Assembly: GCA_028564925.1 (NCBI GenBank)
Contig: CM053031.1
Location: 164,444,226 to 164,508,225 of the forward strand
DNA: 64,000 nt
DNA from: Lithobates sylvaticus
Taxonomy: Eukaryota; Chordata; Amphibia; Anura; Ranidae
Direction: 5' to 3'
Shown: piece after piece, positions 33,450 to 43,384 of the stretch
Layout of the letters: every line of letters begins with the position of its first letter
Numbering within the stretch: position 1 is the first letter of the stretch
Notes under the pieces: model-generated
Told to the model about the DNA's origin: nothing
The model's database searches: none
Seen by the model: the letters and a program-made list of their open reading frames with translations, nothing else
Made by a program: the position numbers and the translations under genes

Positions 33450-34437
33450 GTTAAACCTCTTTTCTTCTAATTTTAATGAGTGGCCATGTGTCTTGTTAAA
33501 CTCCCTTCCGCAAAAAAGTTTTATCCCTATTGTGGGGTCACCAGTTCGGTATTTATAAATTGAAATCATATCCCCTCTCAAGCGTCTCTTCTCCAGAGAG
33601 AATAAGTTCAGTGCTCGCAACCTTTCCTCATAACTAATATCCTCCAGACCCTTTATTAGCTTTGTTGCCCTTCTTTGTACTCGCTCTATTTCCAGTACAT
33701 CCTTCCTGAGGACTGGTGCCCAGAACTGGACAGCATACCCCAGGTGCGGCCAGACCAAAGTCTTGTAGAGCGGAAGAATTATCGTTTTATCTCTGGAGTT
33801 GATCCCCTTTTTAATGCATGCCAATATTCTGTTTGCTTTGTTAGCAGCAGCTTGGCATTGCATGCCATTGCTGAGCCTATCATCTACTAGGACCCCCAGG
33901 TCCTTTTCCATCCTAGATTCCCCCAGAGGTTCTCCCCCCCAGTGTATAGATTGCATTCATATTTTTGCCACCCAAATGCATTATTTTACATTTTTTACAT
34001 TAAACCTCATTTGCCATGTAGTTGCCCACCCCAATAATTTGTTCAGATCTTTTGCAAGGTTTCCACATCCTGCAGAGAAGTTATTTCCCTGCTTAGCTTA
34101 GTATCGTCAGCAAATACAGAGATTGAACTGTTTACCCCATCCTTCAGGTCGTTTATGAACAAAATAAATAGGATTGGTCCCAGCACAGAACCTAGGGAGA
34201 CCCCACTACCCACCTCTGACCATTCCGATTACTCCCCATTTATCACCACCCTCTGAACTCACCCTTGTAGCCATTTTTCAATCCATGTACTCACCCTATG
34301 GTCCATGCCAACGGACCTTATTTTGTACAGTAAACATTTATTGGGAACTGTGTCAAATGCTTTTGCAAAATCCAGATACACCATGTCTATGGGCCTTCCT
34401 TTATCTATATGGCAACTCACTTCCTCACCGCACATCG
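33450..34437 (-). pseudogene. CR1 reverse transcriptase, C-terminal remnant
   Basis: The segment nearest 33956 reads KDLGVLVDDRLS...IKKGINSRD...LPLYKTLVWPHLGYAVQFW...RRATKLIKGL...FSLEKRRLRGD, the classic C-terminal stretch of CR1 ORF2. Upstream, near 34320-34420, is VYLDFAKAFDTVPNKCLLYK, RT motif A. FADDT (motif C) is visible between them, around 34100, with several breaks. This copy is dead. The upper end is cut by the junction with Ngaro copy 2. Confidence 0.88.
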
Positions 34438-35153
34438 GTGGGCAGATCCAGTGCTGGGAGAAGGAGCCAAATACGGCACAGATCCACGACATCCAGGCCC
34501 TCCTCCCCTGGGATACTTCAAAGAGAAGAACAACAGATTCCAGAAGTGCGGTCAGGGGGTGAGCTGTCCTGCTCTGAAGAAGAGGAATCGCAGGGACATC
34601 TAGCATTGGGGGATTCTGGAGCCGTGGCTGTTGAGGCATCCCTGGTCAGCCTGGCAAGTCTGCTAATTTACTTAACAGCTCTGTCAATATTTTGGGTAGC
34701 TTGTTGGGGTAGCTGATGGGAGTGTAGTAGTCCCTAACGGAGCCACGTTGTGGGTATTGTCGGGCTCTGCACCCGGCCCACAGGTGGCGGATGTATCATC
34801 TGCCGTGTCCGGGACGGACGCGTAGCTACGAGATTTTTTAGGGGGGCCGTGGGATTTGGTGCAAAGGTTTACAGGGGGAAACAGGGGCAATACCCCGCAG
34901 GTTGCGACGTGGGTCCAGCCGGGTGGCGGAGTAGTTGTGGATGGGATAGGGACGGGGCCCAGTGGGAAAAGGTGAATGCTGTGCAGATTGCCGACGCAGC
35001 AAAGTGCAAGGTTTATGTGTGCTTTGAAGGGCCGTTAGGGGCACACTTGAAACAGGACGTCCGGGATAAGATTTGCAAGGGTGAGTACGTAGAGATCTTC
35101 TCCCTGCTACCTCTTGAGAAATTTAACCAGGATAGGGTTAAGCCCGATGACTC

Positions 35154-36097
35154 GCAGAGAAAAGAGAGCGGTCTGGATACTGCCTCTTAATATAATAATA
35201 TAATATAACACAACTCCATCCCTGTAATACATAAAACACAAAACGAGTTAGCCCATGGGACTTTAAATGAGTTGGTCATAGAGGTCATGATAAGTAAATG
35301 TAGTAAAGTAATGAGGATTTATTGAAGTTCCAAGAGCATGTTCATAAATGAGCATAAAAACATCACGAAGCATAGCTTAACCATTGACACGTTTGTTACA
35401 GTAATGAAAATACATGGTATACATATACAACTTTTGTACTCAACGCGTTTTGTGAGCACTGCTTGCTTCCTCAGGAGTTGATGTATATGCAGAATATCTA
35501 AAAGATAGTAGATATTGGTAAGATATAACATTCAGTGATGATTGAGGTTAAAAGAGACGCATGTGGCCTCCATAAGGCACCCCATACTTACATTATGGTC
35601 AAATGGTCTATAGGAATGATCTTCAAAGGCAGCAGCAGAAAGGCACTCCAACCGGGAGCTGAAGAGGCATAACCTGCAGCAACCAAACAGGGGCCTGGTG
35701 GAGGGCGGACATGGCGAGAAAGGAGGATGAAAATGTTATGTATCCTGGAGTGCCCCATTGGCCACATATGTCATGACAGCTGTAATAAGATTGAATATGT
35801 ATCTAAATCAGTTAACAATAAACTTGATAATAGCTTTGGAGTATAAATAGTGTAATAACACTGTTGTATAGTGAAGTCCATGACACTATGGGCGTGGATG
35901 CAGACAGGAAAGAAAGAAAGTGAAAAAGAGAAGTATGAAGAGTGCAAGTCTGTGAAAAAAGAAATAGAAATAGAAAAGACAGAAACGTGAATAGAAAGAA
36001 AAGAAAGAGAAGAGAAAGGGGTATGTTCCTAGGTGTGCCTCATTAGCCATATACAGCGTAGCAACAATATTGGAAGTAAAATGTATATAGGTCAAAA
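35154..36097 (-). mobile_element. Penelope-like fragment inside Ngaro copy 2
   Basis: 944 bp flanked by ATGACTC on both sides (35147-35153, 36098-36104). Gag coding resumes immediately after it. On the minus strand it carries a decayed hammerhead motif (35428-35480). Purine-rich low-complexity sequence lies at 35905-36020. No coding remains seen. Confidence 0.7.
35428..35480 (-). ncRNA. Decayed hammerhead ribozyme motif
   Basis: Minus strand: stem I arms CAAC and GTTG with CTC/GAG nearer the core, core CTGAGGA, a stem II region, then AAAACGCGTT where GAAAC is expected. The stem III turn (ACGCGT) and the cleavage-site position survive. Probably inactive. Confidence 0.55.
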
Positions 36098-37759
36098 ATG
36101 ACTCAAAGAAGGAGGATGAGGAAAAGCGGTGGTACAGATTGATTCTAAGGACTTTCGCCAATTGGCTACAGACGTTTGTCATTATGGTGAGTGTCATAGG
36201 GGAGAAGAACCCAGAGCACTGTTCAGCATTCTTTTGTTATATGGATGTGGTCGTGAGGCCCATAGAGTATACAGGGGATCTGCTTGGCTGCAGTACGATG
36301 AACAGTTTCGGCAGCGGAGGGATGTCCATCCTTCCCTTCGGTTGGACCACAAGGACATCAGCCATTGGATGCGGCTCCGAACCAGTTTTTCCAGTGCCAC
36401 GCACTTCCGTTTTGGGACGGCCACAAGGGCCGCTCAGTGTGGGTTGGATGAGGCAGCTGTTAAGCGGATTGAGAGATGAGACTATGTGAGATTCCGTACC
36501 TACATTCGCCCACATTTGTTAGCTGCTTAAATCGTTGGTAAAAGGTGGGGGGTGACTTATTTAAGGCAGGTGTCTGTTGTGGTTCTTTATCATGTTGGGT
36601 GAGTATTCATGGAGGTGTGGGTGTTATCCAGTGGTTTTGTTCTTTTCTTTCAGATGGAGTGCAGCTATGCCTCGTCTGGATCTTGGGCCACTCATATGTT
36701 TTTTGGGGGGCCAGGCAAGCTGACGTTAGGCCGGATGGCAGACAGCTAGGTATTTCCAGGAGGGAGGGGTGTGTCCGCTAGTTGGAGGTACGGGGGAGGA
36801 TGTGGAGCAGGGTCGTGCCTGAGGTGCATCGTTTTGCACGCCACCTGACATTCTAGTACTCCATGTTGGTGCGAACGATCTGGGGGTTCGTTCTAGTAGG
36901 GAGCTCATTATGGAGGTTAAATTTGATTTTCTGCAGCTCTGTACAGCCTTCCCCGATATGCTGGTCTTGTGGTCCGACATGGTGGCTCGGACGACTTATG
37001 GCAAGGTCGGTTGCCAGAATCAACAAAATTCGGATAAAAGTCAATAAAGTGGTGGGATGATTTTTTATTCTGAATGGGGGCATGGTCATCCGCCATTTAG
37101 AATTGGAGTCAGATACCGATCTGTTCTTGAGGGGGGGGTGGGGTCCATTTATCTGCGGTGGGTATAGATTTATAATTCCTGGGGTTATAGGATGAAATTC
37201 AATGAGCATTGCGGGTATGGAAGGGCCCTCAAGGGTAAGGTGTCACCCTTGTGGGTGGTGGTTGGTCTTTTGACGGTGGAAGAAAATACGCTAGAGATGG
37301 AAGTGTTGGGGACTCATCGGTAGTATGTGCCCCTCTGGTGTATTCCAGTTAACTAAGGTTAGCTGGAATATGGTAATGGTTGCACTGCGGGTTGTCTCCA
37401 AGCTGGTGTGTCACGGATGGAGGCCTATTATGGTAAAAGGTCCCGCAGTGTACAAGTGTAACATTTTTGAATTCTGGGTGTCGTCAAAGACCAACAGGCT
37501 GAGGCCTGTTATTTGTTTTTCAGATGTTGATGTAAAAATAATGTTAATTTAAATAAGTTGTTTTTTGTTAATAAAAGGCTGCTATGGCCATTTGTACTCC
37601 AGTTCATGTGTGGTCTCATTAATTTAGGTAATATTAAGGGGTAGGGTGAGTACGAATGGTCGGCAGACATCAAAAAAGGTGGGGACATCTGATTTACACT
37701 GGTCATGTAAACAAACTGCTGTGCTGTGTTTCTTTATCCTATTGCTTTGCATTCATCAG

Positions 37760-37767
37760 TTCCTGAA
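37760..37767. repeat. hAT copy 2 target-site duplication, left
   Basis: TTCCTGAA, identical to 47543-47550. Confidence 0.92.
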
Positions 37768-38600
37768 TAGGGATGAGCCGAACACCCCCGGGTTCGGTTC
37801 GAACCAGAACCTTCGAACGGACCGAAAGTTCGCGCGAATTTTCGAACCCTATACGTTATAATGGACGCGAACGTTCGAAATCAAAAGTGCTAATTACAAC
37901 GGCCAATATGCATGTTAATGTCATAAAACAGGTTTGGGGACCCGGGTCCTGCCCCAGGGGACATATATCAATGCAAAAAGAACTTTTAAAAACTAACGTT
38001 TTTTCGGGAGCAGTCATTTTAATGATGCATAAAGTGAAAAAAAAAAAGTGAAATTTTCCTTTAAATATGGTACCTGGGGGGTGTCTAAAGTATGCCTGTG
38101 AAGTGGCATGTGTTTCCCGTGTTTAGAACTGTCCTTGCACAAAATGACATTTGTAAAGGAAAAAAAAGAAGCCATTTAAAACCACTTGCGGCTTTAGGTT
38201 TGTTCTTAAGTAGAATCTGAACAGGTACATTATGAAGTGTAGCTCCATCCCAAAAAAATCTATTTTTAAGCTTTTTGGAGAACATAGGGAGGGGTTATCA
38301 CCCCTGTAACATTTGCTGTCTTTGCACATCTGTTCAGAACATGTCACCTCACTTTCCGTCCCAATGACAAATGTTTTGGAAAAGTGGGGTTTTAATTGAA
38401 ACAAGGATTGGTGATAAAGTATCAGTAGAGAGGAGATACCTTTTTCCCAAATTAAATCTAACAGGATAGAATTTCCCTTCCTAGGGGTAGATTTCCTCTC
38501 ACTTCCTGTTTTCTCTTTCCATTTGCAAGTAGGAGTCGTTTGTAAGTTGGATGTTTGAAAGTAGGGGCCTGGCGTATATACTCTGCAGAAATTTGCCCTA
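37768..38600 (-). other. hAT copy 2 right end, unique part
   Basis: Collinear with 28546-29597 of copy 1 but without its 208-bp segment; the joint is at about 38197. It carries the same TTCG/CGAA-rich subterminal motifs near 37790-37880. Confidence 0.8.
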
Positions 38601-39262
38601 TTAGATGTTGGTGTAGCCACAAGACTGGTGGGCACAGGAATGGGCCCTGCTATGAGTTAATAGATCAAGATTTGTAATTGCATGCACCTGTTGAACAGGG
38701 CAGAAAAATTGGGGGTGGTGGTGGTGGTGGACGGTGTTGCCACAAGACTGTAAGCTCTCACAGTTACTCTTGGTGGGCGCAGGAATGGGCCCTGCTGTGA
38801 GTTATTAGATCAAGATTTGTAATTGCAAGCATCTGATGAACAGGGCAGAAAAATTGGGCCTTTGGCGGTGGTGGTGGACGGTGTTGCCACAAGACTGTAG
38901 GCCCTCATAGTTACTCTTGGTGGGCGCAGGAATGGGCCCTGCTGTGAGTTATTAGATCAAGATTTGTAATTGCAAGCACCTGATGAACAGGGCAGAAAAA
39001 TTGGGCCTTTGGTGGTGGTGGTGGACGGTGTTGCCACAAGACTGTAGGCCCTCACAGTTACTCTTGGTGGGCGCAGGAATGGGCCCTGTTGTGAGTTATT
39101 AGATCAAGATTTGTAATTGCAAGCACCTGATGAACAGGGCAGAAAAATTGGGCCTTTGGCGGTGGTGGTGGACGGTGTTGCCACAAGACTGCAGGCCCTC
39201 ATAGTTACTCTTGGTGGGCGCAGGAATGGGCCCTGCTGTGAACTATTAGATCAAGATTTGTA
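38600..39262 (-). repeat. ~150-bp 3' repeats of hAT copy 2
   Basis: About four units with GGTGGTGGTGG microsatellites and AGATCAAGATTTGTAATT. They correspond to 28021-28545 of copy 1 with different unit number and microsatellite length. Confidence 0.87.
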
Positions 39263-40045
39263 ATTACCCGCCCCTGTTAAACAGGGGCTGAAAAATTGTG
39301 CCTTAGGCACTGGTGCTGGTGCCACAACACTGCAACCCCTCACAGAGACTGTACTTGGAGCACAGCAGTCACACGTGTTGCGAAGCATTTTTTTAAAAAA
39401 TTGTAAGTACCCGCTCCTGTTAAACAGGGGCTGAAAAATTGTGCCTTAGGCACTGGTGCTGGTGCCACAACACTGCAACCCGGCCCTCACAGATACTGTA
39501 CTTGGAGCACAGCAGTCACACGTGTTGCGAAGCATTTTTTTAAAAAATTGTAAGTACCCGCCCCTGTTAAACAGGGGCTGAAAAATTGTGCCTTAGGCAC
39601 TGGTGCTGGTGCCACAACACTGCAACCCGGCCCTCACAGATACTGTACTTGGAGCACAGCAGTCACACGTGTTGCGAAGCATTTTTTAAAAAAATTGGAA
39701 GTACCCGCCCCTGTTAAACAGGGGCTGAAAAATTGTGCCTTAGGCACTGGTGCTGGTGCCACAACACTGCAACCCGGCCCTCACAGATACTGTACTTGGA
39801 GCACAGCAGTCACACGTGTTGCGAAGCATTTTTTTAAAAAATTGGAAGTACCCGCCCCTGTTAAACAGGGGCTGAAAAATTGTGCCTTAGGCACTGGTGC
39901 TGGTGCCACAACACTGCAACCCCTCACAGAGACTGTACTTGGAGCACAGCAGTCACACGTGTTGCGAAGCATTTTTTTAAAAAATTGGAAGTACACGCCC
40001 CTGTTAAACAGGGGCTGAAAAATTGTGCCTTAGGCACTGGTGTGG
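39262..40045 (-). repeat. ~147-bp 3' repeats of hAT copy 2 (about six units)
   Basis: Units carry CGCCCCTGTTAAACAGGGGC hairpins and AGGCACTGGTGCTGGTGCCA. They correspond to the nine units of copy 1. The last unit ends ~100 bp from the transposase stop codon. Confidence 0.88.
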
Positions 40046-40148
40046 TGGCATGGATCATTGAGGAGGAGGAAGAGGATAGTCAGTGAACATAAGAGGACAG
40101 TCACTCAGCATCAGCATAGGCAGTCTTGAAGGGATGTGACATTAAAAA

Positions 40149-43100
40149 TTATTCGGTTATATCCGCCTCAGGTGCCTGGTAGCTGGTGGTGATCCAAGAC
40201 TGATTCATTTTGATGAATGTCAGTCGATCAACCGAGGCGGTGGACAGGCGCACCCTATGATCAGTCACAAATCCTCCAGCAGCACTGAATGTGCGTTCGG
40301 AAAGAACGCTGGAGGCAGGACAGGCCAGTAGCTCAATTGCATACTGTGCAAGCTCTGGCCAGTGATCCATCCTCAGGACCCAGTAAGCCAGAGGATTTTC
40401 GGTGGGAAAGGTGTCCAAGTCTGACCTTGCCCCAAGGTATTCCTGCACCATGTATATCAGACGCTGGCGATGGTTGCTGGAACCGATCATACCTTGGGGC
40501 TGCGGACTAAAAAATTGTCTGAACGCATCGGTCAGACGTCCACCTTCCCCACCGCTCCTTCTGCCACTGACCGAAGCCTCAGCAACTCGTCGCCCAGGAC
40601 CAGGAGTTTGTAGCCTCCCAGTTTCTGGGAACGCGTTGCACAGACCTTTCTGCAAGGCCTCCCTGAGATGTCTCATCCTCTGCTCCCTCTGCGACGGCAA
40701 GATAAGGTCCGCAACCTTACCCTTGTACCGCGGATCAAGGAGAGTGGCCAGCCAGTAATGGTCCCTCTCCTTGATCCGAAGAACACGAGGATCCTTCCGC
40801 AGGCTTTGCAGGATCAGGGAGGCCATGCAGCGTAGGTTAGCTGAGGCATTCGGTCCGGAGTCTTCTGGGTCACTGAGGATGACATGATCGCCAGCCACCT
40901 CCTCCCAGCCACGTACAAGTCCACTGGTTTGTTGGGACTGTACATCATCCCTAAAAGACTGCTGCTGCTGATGCTGAGTGCCAGGCTCCACCTCCATGCT
41001 CACACAATCCTCCTCCTCCTCCTCCTCCTCCTCCTCATCCTCTTCCTGTGTGATGGGTGGGACAGAAGGAACACTGTCCGGATAAAGGGGGCCTTGAGAG
41101 GCAAGGAAGTCCTCCTCTTCCTGCCTCTGTTCTGCCTCAAGTGCCCTGTCCATTATCCCACGCAGCGTATGCTCCAACAGGTGGACAAGAGGGACAGTGT
41201 CACTGATGCATGCACTGTCACTGCTCACCATCCTCGTGGCCTCCTCAAATGGTGAGAGGACAGTGCATGCATCCCTGATCATGCTCCACTGACGTGGGGA
41301 AAAAAAACCAAGCTCCCCTGACCCTGTCCTGGTGCCGTAGTCGCAAAGGTACTCATTGATGGCCCTCTGCTGCGTGTGCAGTCGCTGCAGCATGGCCAAC
41401 GTTGAGTTCCACCTGGTGGGCATGTCACATATTAGGCGGTTCTTGGGCAGGTTCAGCTCCTTTTGCAGCTCAGTCAGCCGAGCACTGGCATTATAAGATC
41501 GGCGGAAATGCACACAGACTTTCCTGGCCTGCCTCAGGACATCCTGTAAGCCTGGGAACCTGCCCAAGAACCGCTGCACCACCAGGTTGAGGACGTGAGC
41601 CATGCAGGGCACATGGGTGAGCTGCCCCTGTCGCAGGGCGGAGAGGAGGTTGGTGCCATTGTCAGAAACGACCATTCCTGGCTTAAGCTGACGTGGCGTC
41701 AACCACCTCTCGGCCTGCCCCTGCAGAGCTGCCAGAACCTCTGGCCCAGTGTGGCTCCTGTCCCCCAAACACACCAGCGCAAGCACGGCATGGCATCTTT
41801 TTGCCTGCGTACTTGCGTAGCCCCTTGTACGCCTACGGAGCACCGCTGGTTCCAAGGACAGAGCACTGGAGGAAGAAGAAGAGGAGGGGGTGGAGGAGAG
41901 AGGTGTGTCACAACCAGTAGCAGTAGTCGCGTTTTGGAGGCGTGGTGGCGGAACAACCTCCAACACTACTGCACCTTGTCCTGCATCCCTCCCAGCTGCC
42001 AATAGAGTGACCCAATGGGCCGTGAAAGAAAGGTACCGTCCCTGTCCATGCCTGCTGGACCATGAGTCAGCGGTAATATGCACCTTACCGCTGACCGCCC
42101 TGTCCAGCGAGGCATGGACATTGCCCTCCACATGCCGGTAGAGAGACGGAATCGCCTTCCGCGAGAAAAAGTGGCGTTTGGGAACCTGCCACTGAGGAAC
42201 CGCACATTGAACAAACTCACGGAAGGGGGCCGAGTCTACCAACTGAAAAGGCAGCAGTTGAAGTGCTAGCAATTTAGCAAGGCTAGCATTCAACCGCTGG
42301 GCATGTGGATGGCTGGGAGTGTACTTCTTTCTACGGTCCAGCAGCTGGGGCAGGGAAATTTGCCTGCTGCAATCGGACGTCGGTGTACTGCAAGTACTTG
42401 GTTGTGACACACCGAATTCTACACCTTCAGTCCTCTCAGAGCAGCTTTCAGAGAGGACTGAAGGTGTAGTGGGGATGGAGATCCCAGCTGAGGAGGAGCA
42501 AGTAGAGGTCCGCTTAGTTCTTTGGTGTGGGTCTTTTATGTGTGCCTGCCAACGAGCTGCATGGCAGGTCGCCATATGTCTGGTCATGCTTGTCGTGCCC
42601 AAGCGGCTGATGTTTTGGCCACGCGAGATACGCTTGAGACAAATATTGCAAATAGCAGTGGTGCGATCTGCTGCACTCGTCTCAAAAAAGGCCCACACCA
42701 AAGAACTTTTCTGATAACGTGCAGAGGCAGCGCCCTGCACAGGCGGAGCTCTGCGGTGTTGTACAGTTGCTGTGCTGGCCTCTACCTGGCCTCCAGGGGG
42801 CATCCTGCCTCGTTGGACATGTGACGCCGCATCCTCCTCCTCCTCGTCCTCCTCCTCATCCTCTCTCCCTTGAGGCACCCACGTGGAGTCAGTGACCTCA
42901 TCATCCCCTCCCTCTTCACCACTAGAGCAAACCTGGCAGTAAGCTGCAGCTGGTGGAACAGTACTGCCAGATTCCTCAAGCTGGGTATCGTCATCCGAGC
43001 CTTCGAATCGTTGGGCATCCTCCTGGAGCATGTACCCAACACTGTGCTCAAAGAGTTCGGGGGACTCCTCAGGAGGACATGGTGGGTCTAGGGAAGGGGT

Positions 43101-43373
43101 GGCTGATGATGCTCTGTCAGTACCCTGAGCCTGGGCGAGAGAGGATGAGGAGGATGAGGAGGGCTTGGTCATCCATTCTACCAAGCCTTCAGCATGATGC
43201 GGCTCCACATGTCCAGCTGCCGAAAACAAAGACGCGCGTGTCCCATGGCCACGTGCTGTTGACGATGCACGACCACGTCCACGTCCACGGCCACGTCCAC
43301 TAGAAACAGAGCCTGCCTGCCCTGTGTTCTTGGCTCTGCACGCTCTGCCTCCCCTTGGCGGTCTTCCAGCCAT
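40149..43373 (-). CDS. hAT transposase with BED zinc finger, intact (1074 residues)
   Basis: Cuts and re-joins the transposon at its ends in the nucleus. Order: RG-rich basic N-terminus (1-45), Ser-rich (70-80) and acidic (150-182) stretches, BED zinc finger (about 224-275; CNIC at 242-245, HMATCH at 266-271), RNase H-like catalytic core with Asp436 (ITADSWSS) and Asp571 (VSDNGTN), CMAHVLN (590-596), PTRWNS (652-657), an acidic insertion (777-789), LDPRYK (879-884) and the C-terminal dimerisation domain (about 985-1060; CPASSVLSERTFSAAGG). I cannot place the catalytic Glu securely. The ATG is supported by the same MAGRP start in copy 1. It is longer than typical hAT transposases (600-700) because of low-complexity insertions. 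The 64-bp array begins 12 bp upstream of the ATG. It could mobilise both copies. Confidence 0.95.
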   Translation of the reverse strand: MAGRPPRGGRACRAKNTGQAGSVSSGRGRGRGRGRASSTARGHGTRASLFSAAGHVEPHHAEGLVEWMTKPSSSSSSSLAQAQGTDRASSATPSLDPPCPPEESPELFEHSVGYMLQEDAQRFEGSDDDTQLEESGSTVPPAAAYCQVCSSGEEGGDDEVTDSTWVPQGREDEEEDEEEEDAASHVQRGRMPPGGQVEASTATVQHRRAPPVQGAASARYQKSSLVWAFFETSAADRTTAICNICLKRISRGQNISRLGTTSMTRHMATCHAARWQAHIKDPHQRTKRTSTCSSSAGISIPTTPSVLSESCSERTEGVEFGVSQPSTCSTPTSDCSRQISLPQLLDRRKKYTPSHPHAQRLNASLAKLLALQLLPFQLVDSAPFREFVQCAVPQWQVPKRHFFSRKAIPSLYRHVEGNVHASLDRAVSGKVHITADSWSSRHGQGRYLSFTAHWVTLLAAGRDAGQGAVVLEVVPPPRLQNATTATGCDTPLSSTPSSSSSSSALSLEPAVLRRRTRGYASTQAKRCHAVLALVCLGDRSHTGPEVLAALQGQAERWLTPRQLKPGMVVSDNGTNLLSALRQGQLTHVPCMAHVLNLVVQRFLGRFPGLQDVLRQARKVCVHFRRSYNASARLTELQKELNLPKNRLICDMPTRWNSTLAMLQRLHTQQRAINEYLCDYGTRTGSGELGFFSPRQWSMIRDACTVLSPFEEATRMVSSDSACISDTVPLVHLLEHTLRGIMDRALEAEQRQEEEDFLASQGPLYPDSVPSVPPITQEEDEEEEEEEEEDCVSMEVEPGTQHQQQQSFRDDVQSQQTSGLVRGWEEVAGDHVILSDPEDSGPNASANLRCMASLILQSLRKDPRVLRIKERDHYWLATLLDPRYKGKVADLILPSQREQRMRHLREALQKGLCNAFPETGRLQTPGPGRRVAEASVSGRRSGGEGGRLTDAFRQFFSPQPQGMIGSSNHRQRLIYMVQEYLGARSDLDTFPTENPLAYWVLRMDHWPELAQYAIELLACPASSVLSERTFSAAGGFVTDHRVRLSTASVDRLTFIKMNQSWITTSYQAPEADITE

Positions 43374-43384
43374 TGTAGTCGGTA

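Larger units (their letters stand above)
30525..34437 (-). mobile_element. CR1-clade LINE, 3' portion, with later insertions
   Basis: Minus-strand CR1 sequence. The coding part is near 33450-34437 and the 3' UTR continues to about 32384, with a short bit before the solo LTR at 30525-30543. Removing the solo LTR and the two MITEs, each with its target duplication, leaves continuous CR1 sequence. The 5' part is missing, as is usual for LINEs. Confidence 0.82.
34438..37704 (+). mobile_element. Ngaro-type element, copy 2, incomplete
   Basis: Plus-strand relative of copy 1. Visible parts are a gag-like region (34550-35190 and 36105-36350, the latter after a Penelope insert), a recombinase C-terminal remnant (36360-36530), SGNH hydrolase sequence starting LGHSYVFWGARQ near 36684, and a B-like terminus ending TTTACACTGGTC at 37704. 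The RT core is not present. Fossil with many breaks, clearly older than copy 1. Confidence 0.78.

Noticed and set aside
34259-34639. A 126-residue minus-strand protein
   Set aside because: It crosses the junction of the CR1 RT remnant and Ngaro copy 2; only the CR1 part is meaningful.
40289-42824. Plus-strand open frames of 60-136 codons opposite the hAT transposase
   Set aside because: They mirror the GC-biased codons of the transposase and recur opposite copy 1; they are shadows.
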